Of a stretch of 49,382 bases of DNA, positions 10,595 through 20,947 are shown piece after piece (positions within the stretch are counted from its first letter, which is position 1; each line of letters starts with the position of its first letter). Position numbers and translations under genes: made by a program. This DNA comes from Beijerinckiaceae bacterium. Its GTDB lineage: Bacteria; Pseudomonadota; Alphaproteobacteria; Rhizobiales; Beijerinckiaceae. The stretch is taken from NCBI GenBank assembly GCA_019753285.1, contig JAIELD010000018.1, positions 1 to 49,382 of the forward strand, given 5' to 3'. The notes beneath the pieces are model-generated. The model ran no database searches. It was given only the letters and a program-made list of their open reading frames with translations, and had not been told where the DNA came from.

Positions 10595-11563
10595 TCAGTT
10601 CTCGCTCGCCCATTTCGCAAAATCAGGATGCGTCTCGCCGGGCTTCGGCACCCCGATGCGCTTGATCTCCCATTGCAGATCGACGCCGCTCGTCTCCTTC
10701 ACCCGCTGCCGCACCATCTCTCCGAGGCACTCGATGTCGGCGGCGGTCGCCTCGCCCGTGTTGATCAGGAAATTGCAGTGCAACTCGGACACCTGCGCGC
10801 CGCCGACCCGGAGGCCGCGGCAGCCGGCGGCATCGATCAGTTTCCAGGCGCTCATGTCCTTCGGATTCTTGAAGGTCGAGCCGCCCGTCTTCTCGCGAAT
10901 GGGCTGCACCGTTTCGCGATGGTGCTGCACTGCCTTCATGCGGGCATGGATCGCCTCGGGCGCGTCGGGGAAACCCTGAAACAAGGCGCTGGTGAAGATG
11001 TATTGCGGATCGACGTCGCAATGGCGGTAGGAAAAGCCCATCTGATAGTTGCGGAAGATCTTGATGTCGCCGTTGCGGCTGACGGCGCGCGCTTCCTTCA
11101 GCACGTCCTTGGTCTCGAAGCCGTTGGCACCGGCATTCATGCGCAGCGCGCCGCCGATCGATCCGGGAATGCCCGAATAGAATTCGAGGCCGGCGAGATG
11201 GGCATGCTCGGCAAATTCCGCGACCTTGCGATCGAGCATCGCCGTGCCCGCCCTGATGCCCGCCTCGTCCTCGCGTTCAACGTGCCCGAAGCCCTTATGG
11301 GTGAGGCGGATGACGACGCCGGGAATGCCGCCATCGCGCACGATCAGGTTCGAGCCGACGCCGACGAGCGTGAGCGGCACCTCCTTCGGCAGCTTCGCGA
11401 GGAAATAGCCGAGGTCTTCCTCATCGTCAGGCGCGAACATCGCCTGCGCCGGGCCCCCGACCCGGAACCAGGTCAGCCCGGCCATGTCCTGATTGGCAAA
11501 GAGTCGGCCGCGCAGCTCCGGCATCAGGCTCTTCAGCGCGGGGGTGATGTCGGTGAAGCTCAC
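10595..11563 (-). CDS. murB: UDP-N-acetylenolpyruvoylglucosamine reductase MurB
   Basis: MurB reduces UDP-enolpyruvyl-GlcNAc to UDP-MurNAc with NADPH and bound FAD in the cytoplasm. FAD-domain motifs [13 protein letters not shown] (near residue 82) and [18 protein letters not shown] (near 134) and the catalytic-serine motif [10 protein letters not shown] (near 227) are present. The product is 322 residues, a type I MurB. The start is GTG at 11563, in a 4-base GTGA overlap with the murC stop, so the two are translationally coupled. Confidence 0.97.
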   Translation of the reverse strand: MSFTDITPALKSLMPELRGRLFANQDMAGLTWFRVGGPAQAMFAPDDEEDLGYFLAKLPKEVPLTLVGVGSNLIVRDGGIPGVVIRLTHKGFGHVEREDEAGIRAGTAMLDRKVAEFAEHAHLAGLEFYSGIPGSIGGALRMNAGANGFETKDVLKEARAVSRNGDIKIFRNYQMGFSYRHCDVDPQYIFTSALFQGFPDAPEAIHARMKAVQHHRETVQPIREKTGGSTFKNPKDMSAWKLIDAAGCRGLRVGGAQVSELHCNFLINTGEATAADIECLGEMVRQRVKETSGVDLQWEIKRIGVPKPGETHPDFAKWASEN

Positions 11564-12975
11564 GGCTTGACGTCGTCCAGCGCCGTGAGTTCGCCCGGCA
11601 GCGCATAGGCCCAGTTGGTGATGGTGCCGGCGCCAAGGCAGACCACGTAGTCGCCTGGCTTGGCGAATTCGTGGATACGGGTGGCGAGCTGTCCCTCATC
11701 CTCGAGCGCCATCACGTGGCGGTGGCCGCGCGCCTTGATGCCGGCGACGAGATCGTCACGGCTGGCGCCCTCGATCGGCGCCTCGCCGGCGGCATAGACC
11801 GGCGCGATGATGACGGTGTCGGCGTCGTTGAAGCAGCCCGCGAAATCGTTGAACAGGGAGGACAGCCGCGTATAGCGGTGCGGCTGCATCACCGCGATCA
11901 CCTGGTTTTTCGTCGAGGCCCGCGCTGCCTTCAGCACGGCGGCGATTTCGACCGGATGGTGGCCGTAATCGTCGAAGATCAGCGCGCCGTTCCACTCACC
12001 CGTCTTGGTGAAACGCCGCTTGACCCCGCCGAAGCTGCCGAGCGCCTTGACGATGGTCGCGGGCGGAATGCCGAGCGTGTGGGCGACGGCGATCGCGGCG
12101 GTGGCGTTCAGAGCATTGTGGTGCCCCGGCATCGGCATGGACAGGTTGTCGATCACCGTGGCCGTGCCGGTCTTGCGGTCGCGGATCAGCACGGTGAACT
12201 GGCTGCGCCCGCCGGAGAGGTCGACGTCGAGCAGACGAACGTCGGCCTGCGGATTGACGCCATAGGTGATGACGCGGCGGTCCATGATCGTGCCGACCAG
12301 CTCCTGCACGGTCGGGTGGTCGAGGCACATCACCGCAAAGCCGTAGAACGGCAAATTCTCCACGAACGCGACGAACGCGCTCTTGATCGCCTCGAACGTG
12401 CCGAAATGGTCGAGATGCTCGGGATCGATGTTGGTGACGATCGCGACGTCGGCCGGCAGTTTCAGGAAGGTGCCGTCGCTCTCGTCCGCCTCCACCACCA
12501 TCCACTCGCCATCGCCGAGCCGCGCATTGGTGCCGTAGGCGTTGATGATGCCGCCATTGATGACGGTGGGATCGAAGCCGCCGGCGTCGAGCAGGGTCGC
12601 GACGATCGAGGTCGTCGTCGTCTTGCCATGGGTGCCGGCGACGGCGACGCAGGTCTTGAGACGCATCAGCTCGGCCAGCATTTCGGCACGGCGCACGACC
12701 GGGAGGCGCTTCTCGCGCGCGGCGAGCAATTCGGGATTGTCGCGCTTGATCGCGGTCGAGACGACGACCACCTCGGCCTCGCCGAGATTCTCGGCCCTGT
12801 GGCCGATGAAGCAGGCGATGCCCTTGTCCTTGAGACGCTTCACATTGGCGTTGTCGGAGGCATCGGAACCCTGGACGGTGTAGCCGAGATTGTGCAGCAC
12901 CTCCGCGATGCCGGACATGCCGATGCCGCCGATGCCGACGAAATGGATGGGGCCGAGCTCGCTCGGTAGCTTCAT
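11560..12975 (-). CDS. murC: UDP-N-acetylmuramate--L-alanine ligase MurC
   Basis: MurC adds L-alanine to UDP-MurNAc using ATP, the first stem-peptide step. The N-terminal Rossmann motif GIGGIGMSG (14-22), the ATP loop GTHGKTT (114-120) and the downstream [11 protein letters not shown] region identify it. The 471-residue length is normal. It is coupled to murB by a 4-base overlap and lies 48 bases after murG. Confidence 0.97.
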   Translation of the reverse strand: MKLPSELGPIHFVGIGGIGMSGIAEVLHNLGYTVQGSDASDNANVKRLKDKGIACFIGHRAENLGEAEVVVVSTAIKRDNPELLAAREKRLPVVRRAEMLAELMRLKTCVAVAGTHGKTTTTSIVATLLDAGGFDPTVINGGIINAYGTNARLGDGEWMVVEADESDGTFLKLPADVAIVTNIDPEHLDHFGTFEAIKSAFVAFVENLPFYGFAVMCLDHPTVQELVGTIMDRRVITYGVNPQADVRLLDVDLSGGRSQFTVLIRDRKTGTATVIDNLSMPMPGHHNALNATAAIAVAHTLGIPPATIVKALGSFGGVKRRFTKTGEWNGALIFDDYGHHPVEIAAVLKAARASTKNQVIAVMQPHRYTRLSSLFNDFAGCFNDADTVIIAPVYAAGEAPIEGASRDDLVAGIKARGHRHVMALEDEGQLATRIHEFAKPGDYVVCLGAGTITNWAYALPGELTALDDVKP

Positions 12976-13023
12976 GCGTCTTCTCCCGTAAAGTCTTTCA
13001 AGAACCGCCCGCTGGAGGGGCGA

Positions 13024-14175
13024 TCAGGCATGTCTTGGCGCGGCTGCTCTTGGCGCGGCTGCCGTCTGCAACACGAGATTGGCGAGGCGGGCCGCCGCAT
13101 CAGGGATGCCGATCAGCTTGGCGCGATAGCCGTCATCGACGAGGCTTTGCATGTTTTCGAGCCGCCAGGTCAATTCCTGGGCGAGCCAGCGAGCCGTGAA
13201 CTCCGGCTGGCGGATCGTCTTGGCGGCGCCGGCCTTCTCGAGCACGCGGGCGTTCGCCGCCTGGTCCTGATCGAGGCTGCCAGGCAGCGGCACGAGAATG
13301 GACGAGCGGCCGATGACCGCAAGCTCGGCGACCGTGGAAGCGCCGCCACGCGCGATGACGAGATGGCTCTCGGCGATGCGCTGCGGCAGGTCAGAGAAGA
13401 ACGATTTGACCTGTGCATCGACGCCGATGCGGAAATAGGTTTCCTTCACCCGCAGAATATCCTCCTCGCGCGCCTGCTGCACGATGGAGAGGCGGTGCCT
13501 GAGGTGCGGTGGCACCAGTTCCACGGCATCCGGCACGATCTCGCTCATGATGCGCGCGCCCTGGCTGCCTCCGAAGACGCAGAGCGAGAGTTTTCCGAAG
13601 CTGATCACCTCGGGCATCGGCATGATCGCGGCGCGCAGCACGGCCTCGCGAACCGGATTGCCGACATGCATGCAGGGCTGCTTGATCTTATGGGCCTTCA
13701 ACTGCCGCTCATCCATCGGAAAGCCGGTCGCGATGGCCCGCACACGGCTCGACAGGAACAGGTTCGCCCGGCCCATCACGGCGTTCTGCTCGTGAATGAG
13801 CGTCGGGATGCCCTGCATCGCGGCGGCGAGCACCGGCGGCACGGTCGGGTAGCCGCCGAAGCCCACGACGATCGCCGGCCTGATGCGCCGCATCAGGACA
13901 TGGGCGGAAAGCACGCCGCGCAGGAGCTTCAGCCCGCCCTTGAGCTTGCCGCCGAGGCTGGAGCCGGTGACCGTGCCGCTGGGGATCTGGTGCAGCGCGC
14001 TCGCGGGGAACCTGTCGGTGAACTGGAGCGCCCGCTCGTCGCTGGCGAGTTCGACGAGATGGCCGCGCATGACGAGTTCGCGCGCCAGCGCCTCGGCGGG
14101 AAAGAGATGCCCGCCCGTGCCGCCGGCCGCCAGCAGGATGGGCCGCGTGATCGTCGAGGCGTCCGGTTCGGCCAT
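13024..14175 (-). CDS. murG: MurG N-acetylglucosaminyltransferase
   Basis: MurG adds GlcNAc to lipid I to make lipid II at the inner face of the membrane. The glycine-rich loop GGTGGH is at residues 18-23, and the C-terminal donor-binding motif ARGGASTVAEL is present. I use the ATG at 14175, which overlaps the ftsW stop as TGATG; a GTG one codon earlier is also possible. The product is 383 residues. Confidence 0.96.
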   Translation of the reverse strand: MAEPDASTITRPILLAAGGTGGHLFPAEALARELVMRGHLVELASDERALQFTDRFPASALHQIPSGTVTGSSLGGKLKGGLKLLRGVLSAHVLMRRIRPAIVVGFGGYPTVPPVLAAAMQGIPTLIHEQNAVMGRANLFLSSRVRAIATGFPMDERQLKAHKIKQPCMHVGNPVREAVLRAAIMPMPEVISFGKLSLCVFGGSQGARIMSEIVPDAVELVPPHLRHRLSIVQQAREEDILRVKETYFRIGVDAQVKSFFSDLPQRIAESHLVIARGGASTVAELAVIGRSSILVPLPGSLDQDQAANARVLEKAGAAKTIRQPEFTARWLAQELTWRLENMQSLVDDGYRAKLIGIPDAAARLANLVLQTAAAPRAAAPRHA

Positions 14176-15359
14176 CACACGGTTGCTCCCGCCAGCGGAG
14201 CCTGCGCGGCAAAGCCCCGGCGCTCTGGCTCGATGATGCGATCGAGGATTTCAGCGCGCGGCCGGCGACGGGTCACGGCGAGAAGGAAGCCCATGCCGAG
14301 CGCCAACGAGATGAGCGACGAGCCGCCATAGGAGACGAAGGGCAGCGTCATGCCCTTCGGCGGGATGAGATTGAGGTTCACCGCCATGTTGATGGTCGAT
14401 TGCAGGCCGAACAGCGTGACGAGACCGGCTGCCGCGAGGCGGCAGAACGGGTCTTCGTTCTTCTGCGCAAGATAGAGCCCGCGAAGAACGATGAAGGCGA
14501 ACAGGCTCATCAGCCCCATGCAGGCGATGATGCCGAATTCCTCGCCTGTCACCGCGAAGATGAAGTCGGTATGGCTGTCCGGAAGGATGCGCTTGATTGT
14601 GCCTTCGCCAGGTCCCTTGCCGAGCCAGCCGCCGGCGGTGAAGCTTTCAAGCGCCGTGTCCACCTGGAACGTGTCGCCCGAGCCCTTTTCAAGAAAGTGG
14701 TTCACGCGCGCCGTCACATGCGGGAACAGCTTGTAGGCCAGCAGCGCAAGCAGACCGCCCGCCCCGGCAAGGCCGACCACCCAGAGCCAGTGCAACCCGG
14801 CGAGAAAGAACAACGTGCACCAGCAGGCGATCAGCAGCGTCGTCTGGCCGACATCGGGCTGCAGCACGAGCGGCGCGACGGTGCCGAGCAGCAACAGCAC
14901 CGCGATCCAGGTGCCGGGCATGTCCTTGCGGCGTGCTCCTTCCGAGAAGGCCCAGGCGGCGATGATCACGAAGGCCGGCTTCAGGAACTCCGACGGCTGG
15001 ATGCCGAGCGGGCCAATCTGGAGCCAGCGGCGGGCGCCCTTGATGTCCGCGCCGACGACGAGCGTGGCCGCGACGCCGGCAAGGCCCAGAAGGAAGATGA
15101 CGAGCCCGGCGCGCCTCACATGACGGGGCGACAGGAACGAGGCGAGCAGCAGCGTCGCAATCGCCGGGACGAGGTAGATCACCTGCCGGTTGACGAAATG
15201 GAAGGTCGGCAAGCCAATGCGCTCGGCGACGGGCGGGGAGCCCGCGAGGCCGAGCAGGATGCCGCAGAGCATAAGGAGGCCGACGCCCCCGAGCAGCCAG
15301 CGGTCGACGGTCCAGAGCCATTCCCCGAAGCTCGAGCGTTCCAGGCGGGAGGCCATCAT
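14175..15359 (-). CDS. ftsW: septal peptidoglycan polymerase FtsW (SEDS family)
   Basis: FtsW is the SEDS-family glycosyltransferase that polymerises lipid II at the septum with FtsI. The 394-residue product is strongly hydrophobic with about ten membrane segments. The conserved family motif LPFVSYGGSSLI lies near residue 342, and DVGQTTLL near residue 170 is the conserved extracytoplasmic region. It overlaps murD by 4 bases (ATGA) and murG by one base. Confidence 0.96.
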   Translation of the reverse strand: MMASRLERSSFGEWLWTVDRWLLGGVGLLMLCGILLGLAGSPPVAERIGLPTFHFVNRQVIYLVPAIATLLLASFLSPRHVRRAGLVIFLLGLAGVAATLVVGADIKGARRWLQIGPLGIQPSEFLKPAFVIIAAWAFSEGARRKDMPGTWIAVLLLLGTVAPLVLQPDVGQTTLLIACWCTLFFLAGLHWLWVVGLAGAGGLLALLAYKLFPHVTARVNHFLEKGSGDTFQVDTALESFTAGGWLGKGPGEGTIKRILPDSHTDFIFAVTGEEFGIIACMGLMSLFAFIVLRGLYLAQKNEDPFCRLAAAGLVTLFGLQSTINMAVNLNLIPPKGMTLPFVSYGGSSLISLALGMGFLLAVTRRRPRAEILDRIIEPERRGFAAQAPLAGATV

Positions 15360-16780
15360 TTCAACTCCTTCGGGGTGGGGGCGAAATCGGGGAGGGCAAG
15401 GCAGAGGTCACGAAAGCGCCGGCCTCTGACCTCGAAATTCGGGAACTGGTCGTAGGAAGCGCAGGCCGGCGAAAGGAGAACGACCGGCTGTTTCGCCTTC
15501 GCGCCGACCGCGTCGATCGCCGCGTGTTCGACGGCGTGCTCTAGCGTCTCGCTGCGCTCGAATGGCACCTGCGCGGCGGAGAGTGTCGCGGCGAACTCGT
15601 CCGATGCCGCGCCGATCAGATAGGCCTTCTCGACGCGCGGGAAGAGATGCTTCAGCGAGGCGATGCCGCCCTCCTTGGGCTTGCCGCCGAGAATCCAGAA
15701 GACGCCGCTCGCAAACGCCTCCAGCGCCCAGCGCGTGGATTCGGCGTTGGTCGCCTTGGAATCATTGATGAACAGCGTGCGGCCGAGCCTGCCGATCTCT
15801 TCCATGCGGTGCGCGAGGCCGGGAAAGCTCCGCAGGCCCATCTGGATCGTCGCCGCATCGACGCCAAGCAGCGAGACGCAGGCGACCGCGGCCGCGACGT
15901 TCTGTGCATTGTGCGCGCCAAGCAGCGAGCCGATGCCGCCGATGTTGGCGACGGGAAGGATGCGGCCTTGCCGCGCGAAGATCGCGGTCGGTCCATCCGC
16001 GTAGACGCCGTTCTCGAGCCTGAGCCGGGCCGAGACCTCGATCACCGGCTTGCCCTTCTCGCGCATCCTTGCGACCACACCCCGCGTGGTGTCGTCATCG
16101 ACCGCGACGACGGCGGTGCCCGATCGGTCGATCAGCCGCTCCTTGATGGCGGCGTAGTTCTCGAAGGTGCCGTGCCGGTCGATATGGTCGGGCGTGATGT
16201 TGAGCAGCAGGCCGATGGTCGGCGCAAGAGATGGTGCAAGATCGATCTGGAAGGTCGAGACTTCCAGCACATGGACTCGGCTCTCGCCGAAGGAATTGCG
16301 CCCCGGCGGCTCCAGTGACAGGGCAGCGATGCCGATATTGCCGCCCATATGGACGTCACGGCCGGCGATGGTGAGGAGATGCGCGATCAGCGCCGTCGTC
16401 GTTGATTTGCCGTTGGTGCCGGTGATGGCGACGAGTGGCGCGTCCGGCGCGAGCGCCGCCCGCTCGCGCGCGAAAATCTCGATATCGCCGATGATCTCGA
16501 TATTGGCCGCTCTTGCCTGCTTCACCGTCCAGTGGGGTTCCGGATGCGTCAGTGGCACGCCCGGCGCGAGGATGAGTGCGTCGAATGTCGTCCAGTCCGC
16601 GCTCGCAAGGTCCGAGACGAACAAACCATTGTCGCTGGCTTTGCGCCGCGCGGCTTCGCCATCGTCCCAGGCGATGACCTGCGCGCCGCCGGCCTTGAGC
16701 GATTCGGCTGTCGCAAGGCCGGAGCCGCCGAGGCCGAACAGCGCGACGCGCTTGCCCTTGAACGTTGAGGCCGGGGTCAT
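15356..16780 (-). CDS. murD: UDP-N-acetylmuramoyl-L-alanine--D-glutamate ligase MurD
   Basis: MurD adds D-glutamate to the stem peptide. The ATP loop GTNGKST is at residues 121-127, NITPDHIDRHG follows in the central domain, and the C-terminal ligase domain has NDSKATNAEST. The 474-residue length is normal. It follows mraY after 30 bases and overlaps ftsW by 4 bases. Confidence 0.97.
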   Translation of the reverse strand: MTPASTFKGKRVALFGLGGSGLATAESLKAGGAQVIAWDDGEAARRKASDNGLFVSDLASADWTTFDALILAPGVPLTHPEPHWTVKQARAANIEIIGDIEIFARERAALAPDAPLVAITGTNGKSTTTALIAHLLTIAGRDVHMGGNIGIAALSLEPPGRNSFGESRVHVLEVSTFQIDLAPSLAPTIGLLLNITPDHIDRHGTFENYAAIKERLIDRSGTAVVAVDDDTTRGVVARMREKGKPVIEVSARLRLENGVYADGPTAIFARQGRILPVANIGGIGSLLGAHNAQNVAAAVACVSLLGVDAATIQMGLRSFPGLAHRMEEIGRLGRTLFINDSKATNAESTRWALEAFASGVFWILGGKPKEGGIASLKHLFPRVEKAYLIGAASDEFAATLSAAQVPFERSETLEHAVEHAAIDAVGAKAKQPVVLLSPACASYDQFPNFEVRGRRFRDLCLALPDFAPTPKELK

Positions 16781-16810
16781 CGCGCCCCCTTCAAGCTCGC
16801 CATCGTCGCG

Positions 16811-17908
16811 CTACCTCAGCTTCAGCGTTGCGAGGCCAACAAGGGCCAGCACGACCGAAACGATCCAGAATCGTATGACGACCTGCGGTTCCTTCCAGCC
16901 TTTCTTCTCGAAATGATGGTGGATCGGCGCCATGCGGAATACGCGCTTGCCGGTGAGCCTGAACGAGGCGACCTGGATGACGACGGAGAGCGCCTCGAGG
17001 ACGAACAGCCCGCCGACGATCGCGAAGACGATCTCGTGCTTCGTCGCGACAGCGACGGTGCCAAGAAGCCCGCCGAGGGCGAGCGAACCCGTATCGCCCA
17101 TGAAGATCTGCGCCGGCGGCGCATTGTACCAGAGGAAGCCGAGGCCCGCGCCGATAAGCGCACCGAGCACCACGGCAAGCTCGCCGGTGCCTTGCACGAA
17201 ATTGATGCCGAGATAGCTCGAGAAGATCGCGTGCCCGGAGAGATAGGCGATGACGCCGAAGGTGGCCGACGCCACCATGACCGGCACGATGGCGAGCCCG
17301 TCAAGCCCGTCCGTCAGATTGACGGCGTTGCCGGCTGCGACGATCACGAACATCGCGAAGGGAATGAAGAACCAGCCGAGATTGATGAGCACGCCCTTGA
17401 AGACCGGGATCGTCACCGAGGTGGCGAGATTGGGCACCTCCTGCGAATTCAGCGTGAATTTGGTGATGGCGTAGCAGGCGACCGCCGCGATCGCGAATTC
17501 GAGCAGCAGGCGGGCGCGTCCGGAAAAGCCCTTGTGCGACTGCTTCGTGACCTTGAGATAGTCGTCATAGAAGCCGATGAGGCCGAAGCCCACCGTGACG
17601 AACAGGGTGATCCAGACATAGGGCGATTTAAGATTGGCCCAGAGCAGCACGGTGACGACGAGGCCGGCGAGGATCATCAACCCGCCCATGGTCGGCGTGC
17701 CGCGTTTCACGAGATGGCTTTCCGGCCCGTCCTCGCGGATCGGCTGGCCCTTACCCTGGCGGATGCGCAGCGACGCGATCACGGCCGGCCCGAACATGAA
17801 GACGAGAAACATCGCCGTGATGGTGGCGGCGGCCGCGCGGAACGTGATGTAGCGGAACACGTTGAGCGGTGAGAGGACGCCTGAGAGGTCTGCGAGGAAA
17901 GCGAACAT
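16811..17908 (-). CDS. mraY: phospho-N-acetylmuramoyl-pentapeptide transferase MraY
   Basis: MraY moves phospho-MurNAc-pentapeptide onto undecaprenyl phosphate to give lipid I. The 365-residue polytopic protein carries the catalytic aspartate motifs [15 protein letters not shown] and [11 protein letters not shown] and the C-terminal HHHFE metal-region motif. It starts 9 bases after the murE-murF stop. Confidence 0.98.
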   Translation of the reverse strand: MFAFLADLSGVLSPLNVFRYITFRAAAATITAMFLVFMFGPAVIASLRIRQGKGQPIREDGPESHLVKRGTPTMGGLMILAGLVVTVLLWANLKSPYVWITLFVTVGFGLIGFYDDYLKVTKQSHKGFSGRARLLLEFAIAAVACYAITKFTLNSQEVPNLATSVTIPVFKGVLINLGWFFIPFAMFVIVAAGNAVNLTDGLDGLAIVPVMVASATFGVIAYLSGHAIFSSYLGINFVQGTGELAVVLGALIGAGLGFLWYNAPPAQIFMGDTGSLALGGLLGTVAVATKHEIVFAIVGGLFVLEALSVVIQVASFRLTGKRVFRMAPIHHHFEKKGWKEPQVVIRFWIVSVVLALVGLATLKLR

Positions 17909-17917
17909 GAATGGACC

Positions 17918-20900
17918 TCAATCAGCCGGCGGCGGTTCGACGATCGGCTCATGCGCCTCTTTGAGAGACTTCACGATCAGCCCCATCTTCGAGCCGTTCG
18001 AGCCTTTGACCATCACCACGTCGCCGGGCTGGACCTGTGACGAAACGCTCTGCTCGAGCGCCTCCGAATTGAGGGCGTAGCCGCCCTGGAGCGCAGCGGG
18101 TAGAGCATCGAACAGCGCTTTCATCAACGGGCCGCAGGCAAAAACCAGGTCGATTCCCGAGCTTTTCAGGGGTTCGAGAAGGTTGCGATGCAGCATTTCG
18201 GCCTGCGGGCCGAGTTCGAGCATGTCGCCGAGCACGGCGATGCGGCGGCCCTTCCCCGATGTTGCGGCCCGGCCGAGCACGTCGAAGGCGGCCTTCATCG
18301 AGGCGGGATTGGCGTTGTAGCTTTCATCAAGTAGCACGAAGCTGCCGGTTTTGATCTTCAGCGTGGCGCGGGAGCCGCGCCCGACCGCCGGCGCGAAGCT
18401 CGCAAGGGCGAGGCCTGCCTGGGCGAGGTCGGCCCCGAGCGCCTCGACGGCGGCGAGGATCGCAAGGCTGTTGAGCACCATGTGCCGGCCGGGCGCGCCG
18501 AGCCGGTAGATGATCGGCTTGCCGTTGATCAGCGCCTCGACGCTGCTGAAACCCGGCTGCAGGGCAACGTCGACGAGCCGCGCATCGGCTTCGGCGTGTT
18601 CGCCGAAGGTGACGATATGAGCCGCGCCGGCCTCTCGGGCATGGCGAAGCAACCGTTCGTAATGCGGATTGTCGCGCGGCAGGATCGCTGTGCCACCGGG
18701 CTCCAACCCGAGGAAAATCTCCGCCTTGGCATCCGCTATGCCCTCCACGCCGGAAAAGGACGCAAGATGGACCGCCTCGACGGCCGTGATGAGTGCCACG
18801 TGCGGGCGCACCATTTTCGTCAGCGGCGTGATCTCGCCGCCGGCACTCATGCCGATCTCGAAGATGCCGAAATCGCTATCCTGCGGCATGCGGGCGAGAG
18901 TGAGTGGCACGCCCCAGTGATTGTTGTAGGATGCGACGGAGGCGTGCGTACGCCCCTGTTTCGAAAGGATGTGGAGCATCGCCTCCTTGGTCGAGGTCTT
19001 GCCGACCGAGCCGGTAACGGCGAGCACGCGGCCGGCCATGCGGGTGCGAGCGGCGCGTCCCAGCGCCTGAAGCGCCGCGAGTGGATCGGGCACCATCATC
19101 AGCGCGCCGACATCGGCGAACTTGCCGCTGAACCGCGCGCTTTGATCCTCGGCGATGAGGGCAACCGTCGCGCCGGCCTCGAAGGCGCGCTCGACATAAT
19201 CATGGCCGTCGAGCCGGTCACCCTTGATCGCCACGAAGAGATCGCCCGGCTGCAGCGTGCGCGTATCGATCGAAACGCCGCTGATCGCGGCAGGCATCAC
19301 CCCGGCGATGCGGACATCCGGGATGTGCTGCAGCGCCTCGCCCGTCCATAGAGCCGATCCGGCGGATGGCTTGCGCGCCTTGCGCGGCTGGGGCAAAGGC
19401 TTCGCCGGTGCGGAGCCGGGCGGCTGGGCAGGCGCGGTTGCGCGCTCTTCGACTTTGCGCTCAGGCCGAGACGCAACTGGCGGAGAGGGCGGTGGCAGCA
19501 CCTCCAGCGCGGCGGCTATCGCCTCCAGCGCCACCGTATGATCGGAGAAGGGCAGGGTCTTCCCCCCGACGATCTGGCCGGTCTCGTGGCCCTTTCCGGC
19601 GATTAGCAGGCAATCACCGGGTCTCAGCCGCAGCGCCGCGTCGTGGATCGCCTGCGCCCTGTCGCCGATCTCTTCTGCGCCCGGCGCTGCGGCGAGAATG
19701 GCCGCGCGGATCGAGGCTGGGTTCTCGCTTCTCGGGTTGTCGTCCGTCACGATGACGATGTCGGCGTTCTTGACGGCGATCTGTCCCATGATGGGGCGCT
19801 TGCCGGTGTCGCGGTCGCCGCCGCAGCCGAACACGACGATCAGCCTTCCGGTGGTGAAAGGCCTGAGCGCGGCGAGCGCATGGGCGAGGGCTTCGGGCTT
19901 GTGGGCATAGTCGACGAACACTGGCGCGCCATGCACGTCGCCGACGAGTTCGAGGCGGCCGCGGACGCCTTTCAGCCCGCCGAGCGCCGCGATGACGGCC
20001 TCAGGCGCATTGCCGGTGACCATGGCGAGCCCGGCCGCCACCATCGCATTGCCGGCCTGAAACTCGCCGACGAGCGGCAACCGCACCTCGAAGCGCCGGC
20101 CCTTGAATTCCAGCGTCAGCATCTGCGCGAAATGATCGGGCTTCGAATCGATCAGCTTCAGGTCCATGCCTTCGCGGCCGACGCTGAAGATGCCGAGATC
20201 GCGCGCGAAGCCGGAGACGATCACCTCCGCTGAATAATCGCCATCTGCGTTGACCACGATGGGCTGGCCCGGCTTGATCAGGACTTCGAACAGCCGAAGC
20301 TTGGCCTTGAGGTAGTCCTCCATCGTCGGGTGATAGTCGAGATGGTCGCGGCCGAGATTGGTGAAGGCTGCCGCCGACAACCTGACGCCGTCGAGACGGC
20401 GTTGATCGAGCCCGTGCGAGGAGGCCTCCATGGCAAGATGCGTGATGCCGGATTTCGCCAGCCTGTCGAGCGTGGTGTGCAGCGCCACAGGGTCCGGCGT
20501 CGTCAGCGAGCCATAGGCGGCACCCTTGGGCGTCACGATGCCGATGGTGCCGACGCTGGCTGCCTGATGGCCGAGAGTGGCGAAGATCTGGCGCGTGAAA
20601 TCAGCGACCGAGGTCTTCCCCGCCGTGCCTGTCACGGCGACGATGGTCGCCGGCTGACGCGGATGCAGCGCCGAGGCCGTGAGCGCCAGCACGCGGCGCG
20701 GATCATTGACGCGCATGTAGAGGAGGCCTGCCGGCAGCTCGGCCGGCTTGTCGCCGTCGCCGATGATCGCGATCGCGCCCTTGCGTGCTGCTTCGGCCGC
20801 AAAGGTCAGACCGTCGACCTTTGTGCCTGAAACCGCGACGAAAATATTACCGGGCTCGACGGCCCGGCTATCCGATGTGATTCCGGTGATCTCCTGCTCG

Positions 20901-20947
20901 GCGAGGTGTCCGCGCGCCGCGCCGGGAAACAACTGCCCCAGTTTCAT
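17918..20947 (-). CDS. murEF: fused MurE-MurF: meso-diaminopimelate-adding and D-Ala-D-Ala-adding ligases
   Basis: One uninterrupted 1009-codon frame encodes two consecutive stem-peptide ligases. Residues 1-483 are MurE: ATP loop GTAGKTS at 107-113, NLGRDHLDYH at 197-206, and the meso-diaminopimelate-specific motif DNPRSEN at 403-409. Residues 484-530 are a proline/alanine/lysine-rich linker. Residues 531-1009 are MurF, with ATP loop TGSVGKTST at 645-653 and NYNN/SYNANP-type motifs after it. Each half has full family length. No internal start with a strong ribosome site was noticed at the linker. It overlaps ftsI by 4 bases. MurE-MurF fusions are known in some bacteria, such as Bordetella; most Hyphomicrobiales that I know of keep two genes. 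Confidence 0.96.
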   Translation of the reverse strand: MKLGQLFPGAARGHLAEQEITGITSDSRAVEPGNIFVAVSGTKVDGLTFAAEAARKGAIAIIGDGDKPAELPAGLLYMRVNDPRRVLALTASALHPRQPATIVAVTGTAGKTSVADFTRQIFATLGHQAASVGTIGIVTPKGAAYGSLTTPDPVALHTTLDRLAKSGITHLAMEASSHGLDQRRLDGVRLSAAAFTNLGRDHLDYHPTMEDYLKAKLRLFEVLIKPGQPIVVNADGDYSAEVIVSGFARDLGIFSVGREGMDLKLIDSKPDHFAQMLTLEFKGRRFEVRLPLVGEFQAGNAMVAAGLAMVTGNAPEAVIAALGGLKGVRGRLELVGDVHGAPVFVDYAHKPEALAHALAALRPFTTGRLIVVFGCGGDRDTGKRPIMGQIAVKNADIVIVTDDNPRSENPASIRAAILAAAPGAEEIGDRAQAIHDAALRLRPGDCLLIAGKGHETGQIVGGKTLPFSDHTVALEAIAAALEVLPPPSPPVASRPERKVEERATAPAQPPGSAPAKPLPQPRKARKPSAGSALWTGEALQHIPDVRIAGVMPAAISGVSIDTRTLQPGDLFVAIKGDRLDGHDYVERAFEAGATVALIAEDQSARFSGKFADVGALMMVPDPLAALQALGRAARTRMAGRVLAVTGSVGKTSTKEAMLHILSKQGRTHASVASYNNHWGVPLTLARMPQDSDFGIFEIGMSAGGEITPLTKMVRPHVALITAVEAVHLASFSGVEGIADAKAEIFLGLEPGGTAILPRDNPHYERLLRHAREAGAAHIVTFGEHAEADARLVDVALQPGFSSVEALINGKPIIYRLGAPGRHMVLNSLAILAAVEALGADLAQAGLALASFAPAVGRGSRATLKIKTGSFVLLDESYNANPASMKAAFDVLGRAATSGKGRRIAVLGDMLELGPQAEMLHRNLLEPLKSSGIDLVFACGPLMKALFDALPAALQGGYALNSEALEQSVSSQVQPGDVVMVKGSNGSKMGLIVKSLKEAHEPIVEPPPAD

